From assembly GCF_900112315.1 (NCBI RefSeq), contig NZ_FOLL01000002.1, positions 310,001-374,000 of the forward strand: a stretch of DNA of 64,000 nt, given 5' to 3'. Position 1 is the stretch's first letter. Each line of letters opens with the position of its first letter. Of this stretch, positions 45,055 through 53,651 are shown piece after piece. Position numbers and translations under genes: made by a program. The stretch is from Parapedobacter composti. Lineage in GTDB: Bacteria > Bacteroidota > Bacteroidia > Sphingobacteriales > Sphingobacteriaceae. The notes under the pieces are model-generated. The model did not search any database and was not told where the DNA came from. It saw nothing but the letters and a program-made list of their open reading frames with translations.

Positions 45055-45435
45055 ATGAAAAAATTGGCAAAAGTAAAAGGAACGGACGGGAAAACACGCA
45101 AGCGTGGCCGTCCGAAAAAAGCCATCACACGAAGCGTTTCGCTCGTGGTCAGGATAACCCCCACTGAACGTTTGGCAATTGCAGGGAAAGCGAGAAACGC
45201 AGGCATGCGGATAAGCGATTGGTTCCGGCAGTCCGCAAAGACCTCTGTTATAAGGCCGAGGCTTTCAACAGAAGAAACCGGCTACCTGCGCACCCTGTCC
45301 GGCATGGCGAACAACCTTAATCAGTTGACCAAGCTTGCGCATACGGTTGGACTTGTGTCAATCATGGCGGATCTGCGCAGGGTGCTTGGTGAAGTGGAGC
45401 GGTTAATGGAAAGGATGGGCAGGGATGATAGCTAA
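45055..45435 (+). CDS. mobC: MobC-like relaxosome accessory protein
   Basis: The ATG at 45055 is preceded by a strong GGGAGG site. The 126-residue protein starts with a basic tail (KVKGTDGKTRKRGRPKKA) and a ribbon-helix-helix-like segment (LVVRITPTERLAIAGKARN), then the MobC signature LSGMANNLNQLTKLAH near residue 85. MobC proteins bind oriT and help the relaxase nick. It overlaps the relaxase gene by 11 bp, so translation is coupled. Confidence 0.88.
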   Translation: MKKLAKVKGTDGKTRKRGRPKKAITRSVSLVVRITPTERLAIAGKARNAGMRISDWFRQSAKTSVIRPRLSTEETGYLRTLSGMANNLNQLTKLAHTVGLVSIMADLRRVLGEVERLMERMGRDDS

Positions 45436-46387
45436 GTTAATCGTGGGCAAGAGCTTCGGCGGATGTGTCCGCTACCTATTGGAGCGTGAGCAATCCAAGG
45501 TTTTGGATTCGGCAGGCGTAAGGGATTACAGCATCAAGGCTCTTATTGCCGATTTGAATGCCCAGCGTAAGATGCGCCCACAGCTTGGCAATGCCGTGGG
45601 GCATACCGTCCTTAGTTGGAGCAACGAGGACAGGGATAAGCTCACGCTGGAGAAGATGGCACTGCACGCAAGGGAGTACATGGAAAAAATGGGCATCAAG
45701 AATACCCAATACGTGACCGTACTGCATACGGATAAAAAACATCCGCACCTGCATATCGTCTACAACCGAGTGGACAACGATGGAAAGACGATAGGCAATT
45801 TTAACCATTGGCATAAGAGCCGAAAGTTATGCAGGGAGATGACCGAGCGTCACGGCTACCATCTCGGCAAGGGCAAGGCAAAGGTGAACAGGCAGGCGTT
45901 GAAAGGAAACGACAGACTGCGTTATGCCATACACGATGCCCTTAAATCCGTCATGGCAAAAGCCACCACGTGGAAGCAGGTGGAAACGATGCTCGCAAAG
46001 CATGGTATTGGTATCCATTACAAATACCGTAGCGGAACAAATGAAGTGCAGGGCATTTCATTTGAAAAGGACGGTGTGAAATTCAAAGGCTCGGCGATTG
46101 ACCGCAAATACAGCTTTGCAGGCATGGAGAAACAGCTAAATGAAAACCGGGCAATGGGAATAACGCAGTCCGAGGAAGAGAACCGTACCCTTGCCGACCA
46201 AATAAGGGAAGTACTCGGACAACAGGAGAAACCCATAACGGGAGGATTGGAGGTGGCAACAGAAGTGCTTGGAGCTTTTTTGGACGCTGCGTTTACCCCG
46301 GTAACGCCCGAACCTGAACCGGACCCAATATGGCGTAGGAAAAAAAAGAAACCGGAGCAAGAACAATCAAGAGGAATCAGCAGATAA
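45425..46387 (+). CDS. mobB: Relaxase / mobilization nuclease (MobP family)
   Basis: A 320-residue relaxase. The N-terminal MIAKLIVGKSFGGCVRYLLE holds the likely nicking Tyr (near residue 18), and HTDKKHPHLHIVYNRVDNDG near 105 is the metal-binding HxHxHxVxNR motif. The last 80 residues are charged and disordered (end KKKKPEQEQSRGISR). It should cut one strand at oriT and pilot it into a recipient using a helper's secretion system. Confidence 0.92.
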   Translation: MIAKLIVGKSFGGCVRYLLEREQSKVLDSAGVRDYSIKALIADLNAQRKMRPQLGNAVGHTVLSWSNEDRDKLTLEKMALHAREYMEKMGIKNTQYVTVLHTDKKHPHLHIVYNRVDNDGKTIGNFNHWHKSRKLCREMTERHGYHLGKGKAKVNRQALKGNDRLRYAIHDALKSVMAKATTWKQVETMLAKHGIGIHYKYRSGTNEVQGISFEKDGVKFKGSAIDRKYSFAGMEKQLNENRAMGITQSEEENRTLADQIREVLGQQEKPITGGLEVATEVLGAFLDAAFTPVTPEPEPDPIWRRKKKKPEQEQSRGISR

Positions 46388-46399
46388 AACATTAAAGAA

Positions 46400-47029
46400 A
46401 TGAACGAACAGGAATTACAGACTACCGTAAAAGACCAACAGGATATAATATTACTAATGGACAAACGTGTGCAACAAATCGAAAAACGGCAATCCGAAAC
46501 CAAAGACTATTCGGCAGAATTGGCACGCATCGATGGAAAATTGGAGCATATCGTAAAGGATGAAACGCTTGTCGGACTGAAAGCATCCATCCTAAAGCAT
46601 GTCGAGGCAAGCGGTCATCTTGTGACGGCGGTGGACGAACAAAAGAAACTGATAAGTGAAATGCCACAGAGAACAAAGATGACCATAGAGCATCGCCTAA
46701 CAGGACGGCAACGACCGTATATCATTACTGGTGTTGTACTTGTGCTTGTATCGGCACTTTCTCTTTTCGCCAGCTTTCAGCTTTGGCGGTCAAACTCCAC
46801 CCTGCAAGACAGCGATACCAAAATCCGCATGGTTAGGTTACTCTACCCGCGAGTGTCATTGGATATTGATTCCATCTATAATAACAATCCCAAACAACTT
46901 AAAATTTGGGTAAAACAGGAGGAAGAAAGACTACTTGCCATTAGAAAAGCCGAGGAAAACGCAAGACAATCCACAGAGCGAGCGGAACGGGCGAAAGAAC
47001 AAATAAAACGACTGAAACAACGAAAGTAA
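46400..47029 (+). CDS. Membrane-anchored coiled-coil protein of the mobilization region
   Basis: A 209-residue protein starting 13 bp after the relaxase. Residues 1-85 are a Glu/Lys/Gln-rich helical region (TTVKDQQDIILLMDKRVQQI), a membrane helix follows at about 110-132 (PYIITGVVLVLVSALSLFASF), and a C-terminal coiled coil ends in Arg/Lys. Similar proteins follow relaxase genes in Bacteroidota mobilizable elements. It may link the relaxosome to the membrane; this is inference. Confidence 0.65.
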   Translation: MNEQELQTTVKDQQDIILLMDKRVQQIEKRQSETKDYSAELARIDGKLEHIVKDETLVGLKASILKHVEASGHLVTAVDEQKKLISEMPQRTKMTIEHRLTGRQRPYIITGVVLVLVSALSLFASFQLWRSNSTLQDSDTKIRMVRLLYPRVSLDIDSIYNNNPKQLKIWVKQEEERLLAIRKAEENARQSTERAERAKEQIKRLKQRK

Positions 47030-47060
47030 AAGGTAAAATCGACAGAAATGATTAATCAGC

Positions 47061-47093
47061 TATCTCCGTAAGCATAGCTTGCTTACGGAGATA
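47061..47093. repeat. Perfect 13-bp stem between mob genes and cargo
   Basis: TATCTCCGTAAGC and GCTTACGGAGATA flank a 7-base spacer. There is no T-tract on either side, so it is not a standard terminator. It marks the change from mobilization genes to reversed, apparently AT-richer cargo. Confidence 0.7.
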
Positions 47094-47157
47094 TCCCCCA
47101 ATGCAAATACTTCTAAGCCCTGCCATTGCCCCATTAATGAAGATTAAAAACAATGCT

Positions 47158-49623
47158 TTATTCTCGGTTCCTTTTTCTGAACCAAAAAGCAAAAACTGCA
47201 AATGCCAAGAGGCCAACAGAAGCGATTAATGATATCGTTTCACCTAAATGATATGACATTGGTTCAAACTTAAACTCAACAGTGTGTTGCCCCGATGGAA
47301 GTGATAATGCGCGCAGAACATAATTAGCTCTTAAGATTGGTAATTCTTTACCGTCGAGATATGCTTTCCATCCTTTATCATACCATATTTCCGAAAATAC
47401 GGCAAGCCCATCCGCCGAAGCATTGTACTCATATATTAAATTATCCGGTCGATAAAAAGTCAGATTAATAGAAGAATTGAGAGGCTGTCCAAAATTCTTT
47501 GCTTTCAAAAGCGGTTCAAACTCCTTATGGATAAATGCTTCTTTATGTGGGTCGAACGAATTGAGAGCATCCATTTCCTCTTTGTTGCTATCAACAATTG
47601 TCGCCTTTTCAACAAACCAAGCATCCCCTGTCGCAGTTGGGCGTTTGTGAACGGTTTCATTTCCTTTACCGTCACCGCCTTTTGTGATAAGATACCTTGT
47701 ATTAAGCATGTCCAGTACGCCGTTATTCAGAGAATCACCACCAAATTGATGTTCCAATAGTTCTTGATAACGCATTAGCTTAGCTGCGTGATACCCACCG
47801 ATAGATTTATGAAAAACAGAAGTGCGGGCATCAGAAAAAGGGTTGATAGTCAAATCAAATACTCTGTAATTGGGGTCTTTATCAGTCAAGATTAATCGGT
47901 CAACTTCCCGCTCCTGTACAAATTGGCGTTCGATATGGTTTTTATCAATGAAAAGATTATCGTTCAGATATCTTTTGTTTACACTCCACATATCGATTAT
48001 CATGATAGCCCCGAATAATATAACGCCCGTCGATGTTTTAACGGTCTTTAGCGACATCAGCCGTACCAGCCCAAAAGAAGCTACCACAAACAAGAGCGAG
48101 CGGAACGCATCGAATTTAGCTAATGAAATTCTGTCATTTACCAAAGCCCCCATGATTTCGGAAGCGATACGGCTGTCTCCCAATTGCTTTGCGTAACCAT
48201 CTAACATTGCTTGGTAATGAGAACCTTTAAAGTCCAAAAACATATCGGGAAACAACCACACTATTAAACACAGGCCACCTGTTATATACAATGCATATAA
48301 GGATTTTCTTGTCAATTCTTTATTATTTATTTTTTGGTCGGTTATTTCATGTACCGCCAATATCGCTAACATTGGGACAAGTACCATTGCGACGGACAAT
48401 ATTGATTCGACAGCCCGAAATTTATTATACAGTGGAAAGTAATCGAAAAACAGGTCAGAAACTATGGGGAAATGCTTGCCAAAAGAGAGTAGTACGACCA
48501 AACCCGTAGCTATTATTAGCCACCATTTAAGCGAGTTCCTTACGACAAAAATGCCCAATACGAACAGATAAATAACAACCGCTCCGAAATACCACGGACC
48601 GGATGTAAAGGGTTTGTCTCCCCAATATACAGGTATTCCATAGGCCATTTCCGTAGCTTGTTGAGTGGGAACGCCTTTTGAGGTAAGCAGTTTCACAATA
48701 TGTGAATCGCCGTCCAAATGTGTAGAACTACCGCCACCATAAACATTCGGAATAAGAAAAGATAGACTTTCTCCTACCCCTTGGCTCCATTCGTATGCAT
48801 AGCTCCGATTAAGCCCGTAATCTGCGCTTTGTGTATTTTCTTTGGGAAGATTTGCTTGCCCCCTTATGGATTCTCTACTATATTCATAAGTCGGCCATAA
48901 AAGGGATGCATTTACGGCAACGGCCAATACGACCGCTACTGCTTGGTATCCAATCGCCTTGCCAAAGCCTATAAGTTTCTTTTCGCGTATTGCCCTATAA
49001 AATTCAACACCCACCAATACCAATGCTACGAGAAACAGGTAATAAGCCATCTGCACGTGGTTTACACGTATTTCCATCATTATTGCGAACGCCAGAATTA
49101 CCGCTCCAATAATGTATTTACCCCTAAAAGACAAAATCATTCCCGCTAATGTGGGAGCCATCAGACCAATGGCGTAAGCCTTATTTATATGCCCAGCTTC
49201 TATATAAATGAAGTTATACGATGAAAAGGCAAATGCTATTGCGCCGACAGCGGCCAATTGTGGTTTTATCCCGATTACAACAAATAACATATAAGCCCCC
49301 AACAGGTATAACAGAACTACCTCAATCGGATGGGGGAACAACATTTTGTATGCTCTGATGATATAGGTACCGATGTTCTTGTCAACGGGCATCCAAACTT
49401 GATAGGATGGCATGCCCCCAAACATTGAATTTGTCCACAGTGGGGCATCTCCATATTTCTTTTGTACTTCAAAGATTTCTGTTTGACCTGCACCCGCCTG
49501 TAAAACATCTGTTTGTGGGAGCTGTTTTCCTTGCCAAGCCGCTGGAAAATATACGAATGTAATAGCGATGAATATTCCGATAATTGCTAAATGGATTGCG
49601 TTGTTGCGTAGCCAGTTCTTCAT
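47158..49623 (-). CDS. YfhO-family polytopic membrane protein
   Basis: An 821-residue protein with about 12-14 membrane helices, an N-terminal one at 12-29 (LAIIGIFIAITFVYFPAAW) and an extracytoplasmic soluble part near 590-780. The early loop QTDVLQAGAGQTEIFEVQ followed by SMFGGMPSYQ is typical of YfhO proteins in Bacteroidota, which relate to GT-C glycosyltransferases and help decorate surface glycans in Firmicutes. It is usually a chromosomal gene, so its place in a mobile element is unusual. The last helix is followed by FWFRKRNRE. Confidence 0.85.
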   Translation of the reverse strand: MKNWLRNNAIHLAIIGIFIAITFVYFPAAWQGKQLPQTDVLQAGAGQTEIFEVQKKYGDAPLWTNSMFGGMPSYQVWMPVDKNIGTYIIRAYKMLFPHPIEVVLLYLLGAYMLFVVIGIKPQLAAVGAIAFAFSSYNFIYIEAGHINKAYAIGLMAPTLAGMILSFRGKYIIGAVILAFAIMMEIRVNHVQMAYYLFLVALVLVGVEFYRAIREKKLIGFGKAIGYQAVAVVLAVAVNASLLWPTYEYSRESIRGQANLPKENTQSADYGLNRSYAYEWSQGVGESLSFLIPNVYGGGSSTHLDGDSHIVKLLTSKGVPTQQATEMAYGIPVYWGDKPFTSGPWYFGAVVIYLFVLGIFVVRNSLKWWLIIATGLVVLLSFGKHFPIVSDLFFDYFPLYNKFRAVESILSVAMVLVPMLAILAVHEITDQKINNKELTRKSLYALYITGGLCLIVWLFPDMFLDFKGSHYQAMLDGYAKQLGDSRIASEIMGALVNDRISLAKFDAFRSLLFVVASFGLVRLMSLKTVKTSTGVILFGAIMIIDMWSVNKRYLNDNLFIDKNHIERQFVQEREVDRLILTDKDPNYRVFDLTINPFSDARTSVFHKSIGGYHAAKLMRYQELLEHQFGGDSLNNGVLDMLNTRYLITKGGDGKGNETVHKRPTATGDAWFVEKATIVDSNKEEMDALNSFDPHKEAFIHKEFEPLLKAKNFGQPLNSSINLTFYRPDNLIYEYNASADGLAVFSEIWYDKGWKAYLDGKELPILRANYVLRALSLPSGQHTVEFKFEPMSYHLGETISLIASVGLLAFAVFAFWFRKRNRE

Positions 49624-49720
49624 TAGTTTTAACAGGTATTGATAAATATCGTATAAATATACATTTCACAAACCATTTAAGGTAAACCTATGGTACATTG
49701 ATTACGGATTTATAGGAGTG

Positions 49721-50443
49721 TTATTTGATTTTCTTAAATAAATAATTTGGGTTCTTAAGCACAAGCTCGTAGCTGTCCATTTTCATGATTTCTTTCATTA
49801 GCCGATTGACGCCAAATTCAGTATAATAGTCCGCGGAATCATCAAAAAGGATAAACCCACCAATTTCAAGGTAATGGTCTACGTTTTGAAAATCATCTTT
49901 TACAAATTCGTAACTATGGTTACCATCAATATAGGCAAAGCTTATTTGGCCACCCAACTGAATATCTCTCCCCATGACATCTTTAACCTGTTTGTTCTCT
50001 CTCCATAGGCGAAAAAAGTCTGCGGAAAATTCTTCTATCGTATAGGGCGTCTTTTTTGAAAAGAAACTAACATTTCTAATAAATGTGTCTTTAACAAATA
50101 TTCGATATTCCTCATGGGAAATATCTGAATCCCCAAGATTAATATCTTTTGCATCTGCGCCTCTTTCAAAAATCCATTTATCGCAGGTTATAAGTTTATT
50201 GCCCTTTTTTGATTTTGTAAGATAGTAATTTATCACATTTGTGGACAGGCCGCAGAAACTACCAATTTCGATAGCTGGTTTGTCTGATAACAGATGATTG
50301 GCAACATATTCAATGCAATAGATATTTCCCTTGTTCAACATCCCTGCATTTGCGAATTGTAACCAATTTAAAAAGAGGTCGGGTTTAGGTTTCTTCTGGT
50401 TAACTTGATACCATAGGTATTTGAATCCGTTTAATATTTTCAT
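49721..50443 (-). CDS. Class I SAM-dependent methyltransferase (Methyltransf_24-like)
   Basis: A 240-residue protein. SAM motif I appears as PAIEIGSFCGLSTNVINYYL near residue 55, motif II-like LITCDKWIFERG near 85, and the metal/substrate region QISFAYIDGNHSYEFVKDDF near 165, followed by GGFILFDDSADYY. This arrangement fits macrocin-O-methyltransferase-type or sugar/glycan methyltransferases. It is the probable partner of the downstream YfhO gene (98 bp apart, same strand); together they suggest glycan modification. Confidence 0.78.
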   Translation of the reverse strand: MKILNGFKYLWYQVNQKKPKPDLFLNWLQFANAGMLNKGNIYCIEYVANHLLSDKPAIEIGSFCGLSTNVINYYLTKSKKGNKLITCDKWIFERGADAKDINLGDSDISHEEYRIFVKDTFIRNVSFFSKKTPYTIEEFSADFFRLWRENKQVKDVMGRDIQLGGQISFAYIDGNHSYEFVKDDFQNVDHYLEIGGFILFDDSADYYTEFGVNRLMKEIMKMDSYELVLKNPNYLFKKIK

Positions 50444-50552
50444 TTTCTTTTAAGTTTGGGTTATGGTTTTCTATTAATTGATAAACGCTGCTATGTATAA
50501 GGACGAATATCAAAGCAAAAACGCTATCGTAAACAAAGCTTTATACTCAAAA

Positions 50553-50578
50553 AGAGGCTGCCTTTTTGGACAGCCTCT
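50553..50578 (-). terminator. Rho-independent terminator after the 106-residue gene
   Basis: AGAGGCTG and CAGCCTCT pair around a 10-base loop and are followed by TTTTT on the minus strand. It lies 46 bp past that gene's stop. Confidence 0.85.
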
Positions 50579-50624
50579 GCTTTTGGATAATTACTGCTTT
50601 CCGTTATTGATAACAGACAGCGTA

Positions 50625-50945
50625 CTACGTTCTTTTGACGTACGTTACACCAACCCAATAATCATGTCCATTTTCAGCATCATTTATAATTATCTGACCG
50701 CCCGAGGTGAGACGAGCGCCTGCACCTGTTTTGTTAGTGTGGTTGAATACTGAAAAGAAAATGTTGGAGGTGTTTGGAACTAACGCCGCTGGAATGTTTG
50801 CTACAACCGCATTGGTACTGATGTTTACAATACCACTGAAATTGATAGTGACAACTTCGCCGTTAGCTTCCACCATGTACCGGTCGTTCATTGAGGCCAA
50901 ATTAGGCCCCGGAGTTAATGAACTTGTGTGATCTACTACTGCCAT
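50625..50945 (-). CDS. Small beta-rich protein of unknown function (106 residues)
   Basis: I do not recognise this family. The sequence has no signal peptide or membrane segment. It starts MAVVDHTSSLTPGPNLASMN and contains alternating strands (YMVEANGEVVTINFSGIVN, NIFFSVFNHTNKTGAG, GGQIIINDAENGHDYWVGVTYV) with Gly/Asn turns, which suggests a compact beta-sandwich, like phage tail or adhesin tip domains. It has its own terminator, so it is a single-gene transcript. There are no Cys residues. Confidence 0.6.
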   Translation of the reverse strand: MAVVDHTSSLTPGPNLASMNDRYMVEANGEVVTINFSGIVNISTNAVVANIPAALVPNTSNIFFSVFNHTNKTGAGARLTSGGQIIINDAENGHDYWVGVTYVKRT

Positions 50946-51003
50946 GATAAAATTTTGTTTTGTTGCGTTTCCGCTGTTTAAAAATTTGTTAATATTTCCT
51001 AAT

Positions 51004-51033
51004 AACTGTACAGTTGCACAAAAAATAACTTTG
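51004..51033 (+). promoter_or_regulatory. Promoter region for the oxoamine synthase operon
   Basis: The -7 element TAACTTTG (51026-51033) matches the consensus. A 12-bp perfect palindrome AACTGTACAGTT (51004-51015) lies just upstream, in the position where a repressor could block polymerase. Confidence 0.55.
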
Positions 51034-51092
51034 TAAATTCAAGTGTCTAAATTTTATGATACCTATGATACATGAATACTTTTCTCTGTCAA

Positions 51093-51132
51093 ACTTACAA
51101 TATTATCCCGTTAACGGGATAATATTGTAAGT
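51093..51132. promoter_or_regulatory. Perfect 40-bp palindrome (operator or leader hairpin)
   Basis: The two 20-base halves are exact reverse complements with no spacer (left half begins ACTTACAATATTATCCC). It lies about 60 bp after the putative -7 element and 107 bp before the ATG at 51239. The core TTATCCC-N6-GGGATAA recurs at 51181. Confidence 0.75.
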
Positions 51133-51180
51133 CATCTTTCTGTCAGAAAATGCAATGAAGTTGCTGATAGATATAAAAAA

Positions 51181-51200
51181 TAATCCCATGTGTGGGATAA
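51181..51200. promoter_or_regulatory. Second, shorter site with the same half-sites
   Basis: TAATCCC-N6-GGGATAA has the same half-sites and the same 6-base spacing as the core of the 40-bp palindrome 78 bp upstream. Both lie in the leader, which argues for the ATG at 51239. Confidence 0.6.
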
Positions 51201-51238
51201 ATTTTATAATATTGGATTCCAATAAATTACACCACGTC

Positions 51239-52513
51239 ATGAGCAAACGTCATAACATTGATTTTTCAAAGGCAAGTTTCAAGGACTTCGAAACAATTCC
51301 CGATTTTGACATTATACAGCGAGCGGAAATATTCACCGACTTTACTCAACACATGTTGGACAATGGCCAAATGAATTTCCGGTTTGTTACCGACGGTTGT
51401 GGTGCTGTAGCGGAAGTCATTTCTCCTTATGCTGATAGCCCAAGAACTTGCGTTAGTTTGGTGTCAAATGATTACCTAAATTTCACACAACACCCAAAGG
51501 TTAAAGCCGCGGCAATTGAGGGAATTGAAATGTATGGAACAGGCGCAGGGGCATCACCGCTAATCGGTGGCCACCATACTTATCATGTGCAACTTGAAGA
51601 CAAGCTATCTTCTTTTTTCGGTAGGCCTAAAGGTTCGAGCATCGTCTATACAACAGGTTACACCGCTAATAGTGCATCATTATTGGCATTGTTGAAAGCC
51701 GATGATTGTGCTATTGTGGATATGGCTGTTCATGCATCCGTATATGAGGGTCTATTGGAAACAAATACCAAGCGGTTTCCACATAACAGCATGGTACATC
51801 TTGAACGTGCTTTAGTTGATACACAATCAAAATATGCTACGAGATTGGTTATAATTGACGGAGTGTATTCGCAGGATGGCGACCTTGCCAAATTGGATGA
51901 AATCTATACGTTAACTAAACAATACGGTGCTTACTTGATGGTTGATGACGCACACGGTATAGGCGTAATTGGTGAAAATGGTCGGGGATGTATCGAGCAT
52001 TTTGGATTACTTAAACAAGTGGACATTATATCCGGCACATTGAGCAAAGCGTTTGGTCATATTGGCGGATTCATCATCGCGTCACCGGAGTTGGTAAACT
52101 ATTTAAGGCACCAATCTCGGCAACAGGTTTTTTCTTCTACGTCTACGCCTGCAAGTTCGGGATTACTAAAAGCAATTGACTTAATCGATGAGGAACCACA
52201 TTGGAGAACGAAACTTGCTGAAAACGTCAGATATTACAAGCAAGGGTTGCTGGATATGAAACTTAACATTGGTACAACAGCTTCACCGATTATACCCATT
52301 AAAATCGGTGACCCTCACAAGACCGCCGAGGCAGCGCGGTTGTTACTTGATGCAGGCATATATGCCAATTGCATTGTCTATCCAGGCGTTTCACGAAAGG
52401 ATGCCCGTATACGTACAAGCCTAATGGCTACGCACACTCGTGAACATTTAGACCGAGCTTTAAACGCCTTTGAATATGTTAATTCTAAACTAAAAATAGC
52501 AAAAGAAAACTAA
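51239..52513 (+). CDS. PLP-dependent alpha-oxoamine synthase family enzyme
   Basis: The ATG at 51239 (MSKRHNIDFSKASFKDFETI) gives 424 residues; an upstream frame from 51155 would put the operator sites in coding DNA. The fold-type I motifs are SNDYLNFTQHPKV, GAGASPLIGGHHTYHVQLE, DDAHGIGVIGENGRG and the PLP-Lys region GTLSKAFGHIGGF (Lys near 260). The family (KBL, BioF, SPT, CqsA) joins an amino acid to an acyl-CoA. The N-terminal extension resembles serine palmitoyltransferase-like members more than CqsA. The product is unknown. Confidence 0.85.
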   Translation: MSKRHNIDFSKASFKDFETIPDFDIIQRAEIFTDFTQHMLDNGQMNFRFVTDGCGAVAEVISPYADSPRTCVSLVSNDYLNFTQHPKVKAAAIEGIEMYGTGAGASPLIGGHHTYHVQLEDKLSSFFGRPKGSSIVYTTGYTANSASLLALLKADDCAIVDMAVHASVYEGLLETNTKRFPHNSMVHLERALVDTQSKYATRLVIIDGVYSQDGDLAKLDEIYTLTKQYGAYLMVDDAHGIGVIGENGRGCIEHFGLLKQVDIISGTLSKAFGHIGGFIIASPELVNYLRHQSRQQVFSSTSTPASSGLLKAIDLIDEEPHWRTKLAENVRYYKQGLLDMKLNIGTTASPIIPIKIGDPHKTAEAARLLLDAGIYANCIVYPGVSRKDARIRTSLMATHTREHLDRALNAFEYVNSKLKIAKEN

Positions 52514-52572
52514 TATCTAATTGTATTATTTTGCTTTTGTTACCCTTTCTACGCGCAGAAACGAGCGCGATT

Positions 52573-52605
52573 ACCTATATTTATTTAATGTTAAGAAATA
52601 TAGGT
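52573..52605. promoter_or_regulatory. Inverted repeat directly before the TetR start
   Basis: ACCTATATTT and AAATATAGGT pair perfectly around a 13-base spacer, ending 5 bp before the ATG at 52611. It could be an operator or a hairpin covering the ribosome-binding site. Confidence 0.6.
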
Positions 52606-52610
52606 GCAAT

Positions 52611-53255
52611 ATGTCAAAAACAAGAAAAAGATATCAAGGGGAAATCAATGATAAGAATCGCTCGAAACATAAGCTTATCAATGCAGTTGGTGAGGTTATA
52701 GAAAAGCAAGGCTACACGGGGCTAACTTCAACCAATATTGCGAAAGCCGCAGGAATGAGCCGTCGGGCTATTTCTTTGTATTTTGGCACCGTAGAAAACC
52801 TTATTGAAATCTACGTTAAAGGCAAGGATTATTGGGTTGGTATCGCAGAGCAGGCGGACTTACTTGATATTGATAAACAAGAAAAAGATACAAGGAAAGT
52901 ATTGGAATGTTTTTTATTAAATCAGTTCCGATATTTTTACAATAATAGAGAAATGCAAAAAATAGTTGCATGGCAGATTAGCGAGCCATCGGATATTATG
53001 CTTCATGTATGCGACACGAGAGAGAAAGTTAGTGAATTTTTCTTTAAACTTTCTGATAAGGAGTTAGACGGAAAGAATATAGACCTTCGTGCCGTAGCTG
53101 CGCTATTGGTAGGAGGAATATATCACTTGGTTCTGCATGCAAAAAATACAGATAGCCTTTTCTGCGAGTTGGATATTAATAACCAAACTGACTTTCAAAG
53201 AATTGAAAAAGCTATTAGCTTGGTTTTAAAATTGGTTTATGACCTTCAACCTTAG
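52611..53255 (+). CDS. TetR/AcrR-family transcriptional regulator
   Basis: The ATG at 52611 (MSKTRKRYQGEINDKNRSKH) gives 214 residues, excluding an upstream frame that covers the inverted repeat. The HTH (TSTNIAKAAGMSRRAISLYFGT, near residues 40-61) is classic TetR. The C-terminal helical domain (about 75-214) should bind a small ligand. It follows the oxoamine synthase by 97 bp. The palindromes in the leader and in this gap are candidate operators, suggesting that it represses the synthase and itself. By eye this region is more AT-rich than the chromosome. Confidence 0.88.
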   Translation: MSKTRKRYQGEINDKNRSKHKLINAVGEVIEKQGYTGLTSTNIAKAAGMSRRAISLYFGTVENLIEIYVKGKDYWVGIAEQADLLDIDKQEKDTRKVLECFLLNQFRYFYNNREMQKIVAWQISEPSDIMLHVCDTREKVSEFFFKLSDKELDGKNIDLRAVAALLVGGIYHLVLHAKNTDSLFCELDINNQTDFQRIEKAISLVLKLVYDLQP

Positions 53256-53617
53256 GTATCACTGTAAATCATGTATCTGCTATTAATAGTAAGGGGCAAG
53301 AAAACACTTTCAAAGAAAAAACAGAAAAAAAGAAAGCTGTTCCATCAACGGATTTAAGATAACGAAGCACTATAAGTCCCAACGGGTGACCCAGCTCGTT
53401 CCTCGCAGGGTCATTATGCGTGCGCAGTTATCGGCATCCGTTACCTTTGCTGTCCTTTTTGTTTGTTATTTCCCCACGCTCATTTGTGGCCTGCGAAACC
53501 CCACCGCTCTTGGCCGTGGCTGTTCTCGCCTTTGGCTGTTTACGGTGAATTTCTTTCGTGTCATGTAGGTCTTTCTCTTTTCTTTCGCCAGCCGTAGCTA
53601 ACAATTTTATTTTTTAG
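53256..53617. other. Gap without a convincing gene
   Basis: About 360 bp between the TetR stop and the toxin-antitoxin promoter. Short frames occur on both strands (a 32-codon basic one on minus near 53566-53468), but none has a supported start or a known family. Confidence 0.5.
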
Positions 53618-53625
53618 TAACTTTG
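53618..53625 (+). promoter_or_regulatory. -7 element for the toxin-antitoxin operon
   Basis: TAACTTTG matches TAnnTTTG exactly and lies 26 bp before the antitoxin ATG (53652); the -33 region is T-rich without a clear TTTG. Confidence 0.6.
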
Positions 53626-53651
53626 GGGTGGTGTCATTAAAATATGTGGGT

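Noticed and set aside
44756..45058. 100-codon frame on the plus strand
   Set aside because: It spans the candidate oriT hairpins, has no family features, and lacks a ribosome-binding site.
51155..51238. Upstream start for the oxoamine synthase
   Set aside because: It would translate through the second palindromic site and is not conserved in the family.
53386..53568. 60-codon plus frame and 32-codon minus frame
   Set aside because: Neither has a promoter or start site that stands out, and no family is recognised.
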